From the IMG/VR virus record IMGVR_UViG_3300024185_000568, positions 1 through 37,087 of that record: 37,087 nucleotides of DNA; one strand, written 5' to 3'. Position 1 is the stretch's first letter; the number at the start of each line of letters is the position of its first letter. A program made the position numbers and the translations under genes. Below are positions 31,166 to 37,087 of the stretch, in pieces. Source of the stretch: a virus. Below the pieces are notes generated by a model, which had not been told where the DNA came from, did not search any database, and was given only the letters and a program-made list of their open reading frames with translations.

Positions 31166-31729
31166 ATGTTACATCAAAAGGTTTTATTTACTAAAGAAGA
31201 GATTCACAAAATTCGTGGATATGTTACTAAACTAGAAGATAGAGTTATTGGTACATATCATCCTGATATAAATGATGGAAAACATAATCCAAATGGAGGT
31301 CATAATTTAGCAGAACATTTATCTTGGAATTCTTCAAACAACTATGATTGGATAAATAAAAGAATATTAAATTGGGTTACTGAGTTAAATTTACCGATTG
31401 TAAATTTAGGTTGGGAGTTTATTGTTCAAAAATATCCAAAAGGATTTGAATTTAAACCACATATAGATGATGTTACAAAAGGAGATGGTACTGAATTTGC
31501 TAGAAAGCGATATTATACAATTTTAATACAATTTGGCTCACTTGATGAATATAGTGGTGGTGAATTATGGGTTAATGATGAAAAGGATATATTTATTAAT
31601 CAAGAAATTGGTAATGTATCTATTTTCGGAAATGCTCAAGTACATTGGGTTACTCCAATAGAATCAGGTGAAAGGTGGAGTTGTACTATATTTTTAGAAA
31701 AAGATGCATTGAAAAAAAGTATCATCTAA
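31166..31729 (+). CDS. 2-oxoglutarate/Fe(II)-dependent oxygenase, 187 aa
   Basis: The iron ligands are H-x-D at His99 and Asp101 (FKPHIDDV) and a distal His160 (QVHWVTP). Arg170, ten residues later (ESGERWSCTIFLE), is the 2-oxoglutarate carboxylate partner. RRYYTILIQF-like and EYSGGELWV strands complete the double-stranded beta helix. The pattern matches the prolyl 4-hydroxylase-like family common in T4-type marine phages. Substrates could be protein side chains or nucleobases. It lies 10 bases after the nuclease gene. The reaction is inferred from family. Confidence 0.85.
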   Translation: MLHQKVLFTKEEIHKIRGYVTKLEDRVIGTYHPDINDGKHNPNGGHNLAEHLSWNSSNNYDWINKRILNWVTELNLPIVNLGWEFIVQKYPKGFEFKPHIDDVTKGDGTEFARKRYYTILIQFGSLDEYSGGELWVNDEKDIFINQEIGNVSIFGNAQVHWVTPIESGERWSCTIFLEKDALKKSII

Positions 31730-31776
31730 CTCCTGTTTTATATATATTCATATATTTATATGTAATAACAATTAAA

Positions 31777-31786
31777 AAGGAGAGTT
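31777..31786 (+). promoter_or_regulatory. Shine-Dalgarno-like site of the RHH gene
   Basis: AAGGAGAG lies four to five bases before the ATG at 31787. It is the strongest ribosome-binding sequence in the window. The preceding AT-only block (31738-31762) may contain a promoter of a type other than TTTG-N20-TAnnTTTG. Confidence 0.45.
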
Positions 31787-31981
31787 ATGGCAAATACAAA
31801 ATTAACAACAGTAAAAATTATTAAAGATATTTATTCAAAGTTTAAAAGAATTTCATTCGATTCGAACATTACATTACAAAAATTAGTAAATCGTTCAGTA
31901 GATAAATACATTGAAGATGATTCATTTAGAGCAGAGATTAATGATTATCAAAATTTAAAAGAAAGCGGTTCCGCTTTCTAA
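31787..31981 (+). CDS. Ribbon-helix-helix (Arc/MetJ-like) regulator, 64 aa
   Basis: The protein has a short beta strand (KLTTVKI) followed by two helices (KDIYSKFKRISFDSN and TLQKLVNRSVDKYIED), the layout of dimeric RHH repressors that bind operators with paired strands. It has its own leader of 57 bases with a strong ribosome-binding sequence, suggesting separate expression. The last codons (ESGSAF) are encoded by a perfect hairpin. It may regulate phage transcription, possibly the promoters in this window; the target is unknown. No toxin gene is adjacent. Confidence 0.7.
   Translation: MANTKLTTVKIIKDIYSKFKRISFDSNITLQKLVNRSVDKYIEDDSFRAEINDYQNLKESGSAF
31961..31978 (+). terminator. Perfect hairpin at the end of the RHH gene
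   Basis: GAAAGCGGTTCCGCTTTC folds into a 7-bp stem with a GTTC tetraloop, ending directly at the stop codon. A run of A, not T, follows on this strand, so it is not a standard terminator in the gene direction. On the other strand it would be followed by TTTT. It may protect or process the mRNA. Confidence 0.4.
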
Positions 31982-31998
31982 AAAAAGAAAAAAACAAA

Positions 31999-32133
31999 AT
32001 GAGTTCAAATGCAAGTGGTCCACAATTAAATTCACTGAGAAACAATTTCAATGAGTTAGTTTCTAAAAAGAAAATGGTGGGTAGTACAAAAAGAGTTATC
32101 TGGCAATCTAAGAGAAGATTCGGAAACATCTAA
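31999..32133 (+). CDS. Small basic protein, 44 aa
   Basis: A short ORF starts at ATG 31999, after an A-rich leader, 17 bases past the RHH stop. It encodes MSSNASGPQLNSLRNNFNEL and then a Lys/Arg-rich end (SKKKMVGSTKRVIWQSKRRF). I do not recognise it. The net positive charge suggests nucleic-acid binding. The tight fit between its neighbours and typical start context support it as real. Confidence 0.55.
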   Translation: MSSNASGPQLNSLRNNFNELVSKKKMVGSTKRVIWQSKRRFGNI

Positions 32134-32153
32134 AATTTTTAAAATAAAGGTTA

Positions 32154-33536
32154 ATGACAAAAAAGAAAACAATTCTACTATTATCTGATGATTTAAGAAT
32201 GTCATCAGGTATTGCAACAGTTTCTAAAGAAATAGTATTAGGAACATTAGATAAGTTTCATTGGGTTCAATTAGGAGCCGCAGTAAACCACCCTGAAAAA
32301 GGTAAAGAAATAGATTTAGGAAACGATGTTCGTAAAACAACAGGCATCAAAGATGCTTCTCTTAAAATCATTCCTTGGACTGGGTATGGAGATGCTAATA
32401 TTCTAAGAGAGTTGATAATGAGACACCAACCTGATGCAATATTACACTTCACAGACCCAAGATATTGGAGATGGTTGTATGATATGGAGGCAGAAGTTAG
32501 ACAAAATATTCCAATCTTATTTTATCATATATGGGATGATTTACCAGACCCTGATTACAACAGAAATTACTACGAAAGTTGTGATTGGTTAGGTTGTATC
32601 TCAAGACAAACTTATGGTATCGTAAGTAGAGTTGGTAATATAGAATCAGAAACAATAAAAACTCTTGAAGATTGGCAAGTTGATTATGTACCACATGGAA
32701 TCAATTCTAATACATACAAACCAACAGAAGTTCCAAGTGATTTTAGAAAACAAGTTACAGGTGGTAAAGATTATAAGTTTGTTCTATTTTGGATGAATAG
32801 AAATATCAAACGAAAACAACCATCAGATGTTATTTGGGCATTCAAGAAATTTGTTGATGGATTACCAGAAGAAGATAAAAATGAAGTTTGTTTAATAATG
32901 CATACTGCACCTAAAGATAAAAATGGAACAGATTTGTTTGCAGTAGCTGATAAAATAGCACCTGGTTTAGATATTAAATTTTCAACAGAAAGAATAAATC
33001 AAAAAGAACTTAATTACATTTATAATATTGCAGATTGTACAATAAATATTGCAGGTAACGAAGGATTTGGATTAGTAACTGCTGAATCAGTAATGGCAGG
33101 AACCCCAAGTATCGTAAACGTTACAGGTGGATTACAAGACCAATGTGGATTCAAGGTAGATGGTAAATATCTAACTGCAGAAGATTATAAGGAAATTGGT
33201 TCACTTCACAATTATAGAGATTGGGAAGATAAAGTAACTCATGGTGAGTGGGTAAAACCAGTTTGGCCAAGAGTTCAAACTATGGTTGGTTCTATTCCAA
33301 CTCCATATATCATAGATGATAAAGTAGATGTGTATGATGTTGCAGATGCAATTAAATATTGGTATGATAAAACACCTAAAGAAAGAACTAAAGCTGGATT
33401 AAAAGGTAGAAAAGAATTTTTAGGTGAAATGGGATTAAATGCTAAAAACCAAAATAAACAAATGGCAGATGGTATTTTAAAAACAATCAAAAATTTCAAA
33501 CCAAAGAAAAAGTTTAACGTTTATAAACTTAGGTAA
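32154..33536 (+). CDS. GT-B fold glycosyltransferase (family 4-like), 460 aa
   Basis: The C-terminal half has the GT4-type donor-binding segment NEGFGLVTAESVMAGTP, with two glutamates in an E-x7-E arrangement. The N-terminal half has DDLRMSSGIATVSKEIV and a YVPHGINSNTY linker, typical of GT-B enzymes. KFVLFWMNRNIKRKQP is the start of the second Rossmann domain. It would transfer a sugar from a nucleotide-sugar donor. Acceptor unknown. With two more glycosyltransferases and an epimerase downstream, it is part of a sugar cluster that could modify phage DNA, virion proteins or host surface. It ends in TAATG overlap with the next gene. Confidence 0.85.
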   Translation: MTKKKTILLLSDDLRMSSGIATVSKEIVLGTLDKFHWVQLGAAVNHPEKGKEIDLGNDVRKTTGIKDASLKIIPWTGYGDANILRELIMRHQPDAILHFTDPRYWRWLYDMEAEVRQNIPILFYHIWDDLPDPDYNRNYYESCDWLGCISRQTYGIVSRVGNIESETIKTLEDWQVDYVPHGINSNTYKPTEVPSDFRKQVTGGKDYKFVLFWMNRNIKRKQPSDVIWAFKKFVDGLPEEDKNEVCLIMHTAPKDKNGTDLFAVADKIAPGLDIKFSTERINQKELNYIYNIADCTINIAGNEGFGLVTAESVMAGTPSIVNVTGGLQDQCGFKVDGKYLTAEDYKEIGSLHNYRDWEDKVTHGEWVKPVWPRVQTMVGSIPTPYIIDDKVDVYDVADAIKYWYDKTPKERTKAGLKGRKEFLGEMGLNAKNQNKQMADGILKTIKNFKPKKKFNVYKLR

Positions 33537-33814
33537 TGAGTAAACCAATCTTTATAGTTAGATTACCAGGTTATTGGAATCCTAAACAATTTGATATATC
33601 AAGAAAAGCAATTTACGATAGAAAAGAACTATCAACGGATTATCATGTATTGGTATTATCTGATAACGAAATTGAAACTATAAGATTTGAATGCTATAAC
33701 TCACCCCATGAATCAGAAAAGTTAGAAGAAATAACAAAACTAACTCAAATATCAATCGAAAGATGTTTGAGAAACGAAGAAGAAAACCGATTAAGAGAAT
33801 TAGACAATGAATAA
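33536..33814 (+). CDS. Hypothetical protein, 92 aa
   Basis: I do not recognise this protein. It starts with a beta-type segment (PIFIVRLPGYWNPKQFD), has an acidic helical second half (ESEKLEEITKLTQISIERC), and ends in a charged helix. It overlaps the glycosyltransferase genes on both sides, by one base and eight bases. This indicates co-translation with them and perhaps a small partner function. No motif is seen. Confidence 0.65.
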   Translation: MSKPIFIVRLPGYWNPKQFDISRKAIYDRKELSTDYHVLVLSDNEIETIRFECYNSPHESEKLEEITKLTQISIERCLRNEEENRLRELDNE

Positions 33815-35078
33815 ACCAATATTAGTATTTCAGGCACCAATAGCAACTAGAAGTGGTTATGGTGACCATTCAAGAGATATCTTGAAATCATTATTTGAAT
33901 TAGATAAGTACGATGTTAAAGTTGTACCAACACGATGGGGAAATACCCCACAAGACCAAATCAATCCACAAACTGAGTTTGGACAAAAGATATTACAAAA
34001 TATCGTAACTCAATTAAATACACAACCAGATATTTTTATACAAGTATCAGTTGCTAATGAATTTAAAAAAGTTGGTAAATATAATATTGGAATTACTGCA
34101 GGAGTAGAAACAACATTAGCTCCTCAAGAATTTTTACAAGGTTCAAATCAAATGGATTTGATAATTACTCCATCTGAATTTACAAAAGAGGTATTGATTA
34201 GAACTTCTTATACACAAATGGATAAAAATACTAACCAAAAAGTAGGAGAATTAAAAGTACAAAAGCCAGTTGAAGTTTTATTCGAAGGAGTAAATATCGA
34301 AATTTTTAATAGTGATACTAAAGGTACGGATATTCTTGAATCTGTTGATACAGATTTTAATTTCTTATATGTTGGTCATTGGTTACAAGGAGATTTAGGT
34401 CATGATAGAAAAGATACAGGTATGATGATTAAAACATTTTGTACAGTTTTTAAATCATTACCAAAAAATCAACAACCTGGTCTTATACTAAAAACCTCAT
34501 CAGCAGGATTTTCCGTAATGGATAGAGAAGAAATTTCTAAAAAGATTAAAGATATAACAAAAGAGTTTGGTGATAAATGCCCTCCTATTCATTTAGTATT
34601 TGGAGATTTATCCGAATCAGAACTAAACTCACTATACCATAGTAAAAAAGTAAATGCAATGATAATGTTTACCAAGGGAGAAGGATATGGTAGACCACTT
34701 GCAGAATTTGCTACAACAGGTAAACCAATAGTAGTTTCTAATTGGAGTGGATTTAAGGATTTCTTACCTAAAGAACATACAGTTTACTTAGAGGGTGAAC
34801 TAAAAGAGGTTCATCAATCAGCACAAAATAAATTTTTACTAAAAGATTCGAAATGGTTTTATGTAGATTATTCAAAAGCTGCAAGTAAGATTTTTGATGT
34901 ATATAAAAATTATAAAAAATATCTAAAACAATCAGAAGGATTGAAAACAAATATTAATAAGAATTTCACATTAAATAAAATGACAAGTAAATTAGGTGAA
35001 ATACTTGATAAATATGTTAAGATTCAACCACAACCAAAGCATGTTGAATTAAAATTACCAACTATTAAAAAACTATAA
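33807..35078 (+). CDS. GT-B fold glycosyltransferase (family 4-like), 423 aa
   Basis: FQAPIATRSGYGDHSRDIL is an N-terminal GT-B acceptor-domain start with a Gly-rich loop. VEVLFEGVNIEIFN is the interdomain strand. MFTKGEGYGRPLAEFATTGKP is the donor-binding segment with the E-x7-E-like pattern, followed by VVSNWSGFKDFL. It is related to the enzyme at 32154 but clearly different in sequence. The acceptor is unknown. It overlaps the preceding small gene by eight bases and ends one base into the next ATG. Confidence 0.83.
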   Translation: MNKPILVFQAPIATRSGYGDHSRDILKSLFELDKYDVKVVPTRWGNTPQDQINPQTEFGQKILQNIVTQLNTQPDIFIQVSVANEFKKVGKYNIGITAGVETTLAPQEFLQGSNQMDLIITPSEFTKEVLIRTSYTQMDKNTNQKVGELKVQKPVEVLFEGVNIEIFNSDTKGTDILESVDTDFNFLYVGHWLQGDLGHDRKDTGMMIKTFCTVFKSLPKNQQPGLILKTSSAGFSVMDREEISKKIKDITKEFGDKCPPIHLVFGDLSESELNSLYHSKKVNAMIMFTKGEGYGRPLAEFATTGKPIVVSNWSGFKDFLPKEHTVYLEGELKEVHQSAQNKFLLKDSKWFYVDYSKAASKIFDVYKNYKKYLKQSEGLKTNINKNFTLNKMTSKLGEILDKYVKIQPQPKHVELKLPTIKKL

Positions 35079-35611
35079 TGGCAAATTTTACAAGACAATA
35101 TACTAAATTTTTAAAACCTGAGAGAAGAATACCTCGTAGTGAGATTAGACCAAGGAATATCTATCGTATAACTACATATAAAGGTGGTAATCCTCCAACT
35201 AAATCAGCTGAGGAATCACGATATGTTTTTGTAATAGGAATTCTTGATAAAAAAATACATTGTATAAAAATAAATCCAATCAATCCACTACACTTTACAC
35301 AATTGATTGGTAAATTAAGAGATAAAAGATTACCACTAAGTTCAGATTTACGATTAGAATTAATGTTAAAGAAATTTGATAGAACTGGTAATTCTCTTTT
35401 TGATGGATATATTAAAAACAATAAGAATGTGTATCGTAAAGACTTTAATAATTACAGAACTTATTTTTTAGATAAAATACAGAATGTATATGAAATTAGA
35501 TTTGAACAAGATATATTAGAAAATCTTTTTGGAGAAAAAACAACTACATCTGAAAAAAGAGAAATATTAAAAGAAGAACAATCAGAAATAGATTCACCGA
35601 ATGACAATTAG
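35078..35611 (+). CDS. Hypothetical protein, 177 aa
   Basis: I do not recognise this protein. A basic N-terminus (LKPERRIPRSEIRPRNIYRI) leads into a beta-rich middle (RYVFVIGILDKKIHCIKINP). The second half is helical and charged and ends in an acidic tail (EILKEEQSEIDSPND). The middle could be a small beta barrel. It is placed between two glycosyltransferase genes and overlaps the next by 11 bases. Confidence 0.65.
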   Translation: MANFTRQYTKFLKPERRIPRSEIRPRNIYRITTYKGGNPPTKSAEESRYVFVIGILDKKIHCIKINPINPLHFTQLIGKLRDKRLPLSSDLRLELMLKKFDRTGNSLFDGYIKNNKNVYRKDFNNYRTYFLDKIQNVYEIRFEQDILENLFGEKTTTSEKREILKEEQSEIDSPNDN

Positions 35612-36224
35612 TTACGCAATTACAGTTTGTAATGAATTAGAAGAAATAACAAAGTTATTAAACTTTTTACAAACTAATATTAGAAAGGAAGATGAGATAG
35701 TAATTCAATATGATGAATCATCTGTTACAGATGGAGTTATGGATTACTTAAAGTTAATGAATTCAATGCATGAAAATCATAAAGTAATTGGATTCCCACT
35801 TAATAAAGATTTTGCAACATTTAAAAATAATCTTAAATCTCATTGTAGTAAAGATTATATCTTTCAAATAGATGCCGATGAAATTCCACATGAATTTTTA
35901 GTAGAATATGTAGGACAAGTACTTGATGAAAACCCAGTCGATATTGTATTCGTACCAAGAGTAAATACGGTAAAAGGGTTAACACAACCACATATTGATA
36001 AATGGAAATGGAATGTAAATGAAAAGGGTTGGGTAAATTTTCCTGATTATCAAACAAGAATTTACAAAAACACACCAGATGTAACTTGGATGAACAAAGT
36101 ACATGAAACAATTACAGGATATAATACATTTTCTAATTTTCCTGCAGAGGAACAATGGAGTTTGTATCATCACAAACAAATAAATAAACAAGAAAAACAA
36201 AACGAATTTTATGAAACAATTTAA
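35601..36224 (+). CDS. GT-A fold glycosyltransferase (family 2-like), 207 aa
   Basis: ISYAITVCNELEEITKLL is the family 2 N-terminal strand and helix. QIDADEIPHEFL carries the D-x-D metal and nucleotide-sugar motif. VTWMNKVHETITGY with a late aromatic His is the acceptor-side segment seen in lipooligosaccharide-type enzymes. At 207 aa it is short. It overlaps its neighbours on both sides (11 and 14 bases). It likely acts with the two GT-B enzymes; the product is unknown. Confidence 0.8.
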   Translation: MTISYAITVCNELEEITKLLNFLQTNIRKEDEIVIQYDESSVTDGVMDYLKLMNSMHENHKVIGFPLNKDFATFKNNLKSHCSKDYIFQIDADEIPHEFLVEYVGQVLDENPVDIVFVPRVNTVKGLTQPHIDKWKWNVNEKGWVNFPDYQTRIYKNTPDVTWMNKVHETITGYNTFSNFPAEEQWSLYHHKQINKQEKQNEFYETI

Positions 36225-36510
36225 ACCATTAGGGGATAGAGTTTTAATTAAACCTATCAAACAAGAAGAAACTAAAACAAAAAGTGGTATCATTATTTCC
36301 GAATCAATGACACAATCACAAAAAGTGAATGGTGAAGTTATAGAAATCGGTACAGGTATATTTTCTCAAAGTGGAGAGCGAATCCCTATGACAGTAAAAA
36401 AAGGTGATATTGTATTGTATGAAAAAGGACAAGGTACAAATGAAATTAAAATAGATGATGAAAAATATCTTCTATTTAATGAACATCAACTAATAGGAAT
36501 AGTAAAATGA
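36211..36510 (+). CDS. groES: GroES-type co-chaperonin
   Basis: The 99-residue protein reads as a bacterial-type GroES: FKPLGDRVLIKPI at the start, a mobile loop (KTKSGIIISESM) with the hydrophobic III tripeptide that binds GroEL, GEVIEIGTG, VKKGDIVLYEKG, and a final LLFNEHQLIGIV. T4 encodes gp31, a distant GroES needed to fold its capsid protein with host GroEL; this protein may do the same but is far closer to cellular GroES. It overlaps the glycosyltransferase before it by 14 bases and the epimerase after it by four. No groEL is visible. Confidence 0.93.
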   Translation: MKQFKPLGDRVLIKPIKQEETKTKSGIIISESMTQSQKVNGEVIEIGTGIFSQSGERIPMTVKKGDIVLYEKGQGTNEIKIDDEKYLLFNEHQLIGIVK

Positions 36511-37087
36511 AAAAGATATTAGTAACTGGAGGAGCTGGTTTTATAGGAACCAACCTTATAAAAAGATTATTATCAGAGGGACATCGTGTTGTCTCTTTAG
36601 ATAATTATGAAACAGGTACAAAAGATAATCATGTTGAAGGGTTTGTTAAATATATAAATGCAGATATTGAAACTATTGAATACATTTCAGGAGATTTTGA
36701 TTTAGTGTATCATTTAGCTGCATTAAGTAGAATACAACCTTCATTTGAAAATCCAACAGAAACATTCAGAGTTAATGCAAAGGGAACTGAGGCAGTATGT
36801 GAATGGGCAAGAGCAAAAGGAATTAAAGTAGTATATGCGGGTTCATCTTCAAAATGGCATGACCCATCTATCTCACCTTATGCTATGTACAAATATTTAG
36901 GTGAAGAAGTTTGTAAATTATATAGAAAAACTTATAAGTTAGATGTAGAGATATGTAGATTTTATAATGTATATGGACCAAATGAAGTAATAGAAGGAGA
37001 TTGGGCTGCAGTAATTGGTATATGGAGAAGACAAGTAAGAGATAGTGAAAAGATTACAATTGTAGGTGATGGTGAACAGAGAAGAGA
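36507..37087 (+). CDS. NAD-dependent epimerase/dehydratase, partial (cut by window end)
   Basis: The N-terminal 193 residues of a short-chain dehydrogenase-type sugar enzyme are present. The NAD site GGAGFIG is at 8-14, the catalytic YAMYK (Y-x3-K, Tyr125/Lys129) follows a GSSS strand near 112-115, and RFYNVYGPNE comes next. These features fit UDP-glucose 4-epimerase-like or related nucleotide-sugar enzymes. The 3' end runs off the window. The start overlaps the groES stop (ATGA). It likely supplies a sugar nucleotide for the three upstream glycosyltransferases, which is inference. Confidence 0.88.
   Translation, partial: MKKILVTGGAGFIGTNLIKRLLSEGHRVVSLDNYETGTKDNHVEGFVKYINADIETIEYISGDFDLVYHLAALSRIQPSFENPTETFRVNAKGTEAVCEWARAKGIKVVYAGSSSKWHDPSISPYAMYKYLGEEVCKLYRKTYKLDVEICRFYNVYGPNEVIEGDWAAVIGIWRRQVRDSEKITIVGDGEQRR

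Overview
This window is a densely packed, AT-rich stretch of a T4-superfamily (myovirus-like) bacteriophage genome that infects a member of the Bacteroidota, probably a marine flavobacterium. All supported genes lie on the + strand, with short gaps or ATGA-type overlaps. The phage assignment rests on a nearly complete T4-type replisome: ssDNA-binding protein, UvsX recombinase, FEN/RNase H-type 5' nuclease, DnaB-type helicase, family B DNA polymerase, sliding clamp, both clamp-loader subunits and both class I ribonucleotide reductase subunits. The host assignment rests on three things. Nine promoters fit the Bacteroidota pattern TTTG-N20-TAnnTTTG. Start codons mostly have A-rich leaders without Shine-Dalgarno sequences. 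Two genes are of Bacteroidota type: a histone H1-like Hc1 protein and a TonB-dependent receptor with a carboxypeptidase-like N-terminal domain.

Layout. 1-3.2 kb: small proteins, a zincless Fpg/Nei-type DNA glycosylase, and a large protein with possible GHKL-like and PD-(D/E)XK-like regions. 3.3-8.5 kb: an Nmad1-like protein, then gp32, UvsX, 5' nuclease and helicase. 8.7-13.5 kb: Hc1, NrdB, a small methyltransferase, a SET protein, NrdA, a sulfotransferase-like protein and thioredoxin. 13.6-18.3 kb: a module with a thymidylate synthase-like enzyme, an asparagine synthase-like amidotransferase, a fold-II PLP enzyme and a TSPPYF methyltransferase. 18.3-23.3 kb: DNA polymerase, clamp and a second TSPPYF methyltransferase. 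23.3-26.3 kb: a 902-residue TonB-dependent receptor closed by a strong terminator. 26.3-30.2 kb: nucleotide kinase-like protein, clamp loader large and small subunits, and a radical SAM enzyme. 30.3-32.1 kb: a Cas4/RecB-like nuclease, a 2OG-Fe(II) oxygenase and a ribbon-helix-helix regulator. 32.1 kb to the end: three glycosyltransferases, GroES, and an NAD-dependent epimerase cut by the window edge.

How the genes may work together. The replication genes are transcribed from repeated copies of a strongly conserved early-type promoter. The TS-like enzyme, amidotransferase, PLP enzyme, methyltransferases, Nmad1-like protein, oxygenase and radical SAM enzyme together suggest an uncharacterised nucleobase modification pathway; this is an inference from gene content and adjacency. 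The TonB-dependent receptor inside a replication block is the most unexpected gene. It looks like an independently transcribed cargo gene that could change the host's outer membrane during infection. No CRISPR array, tRNA gene or insertion sequence was recognised.
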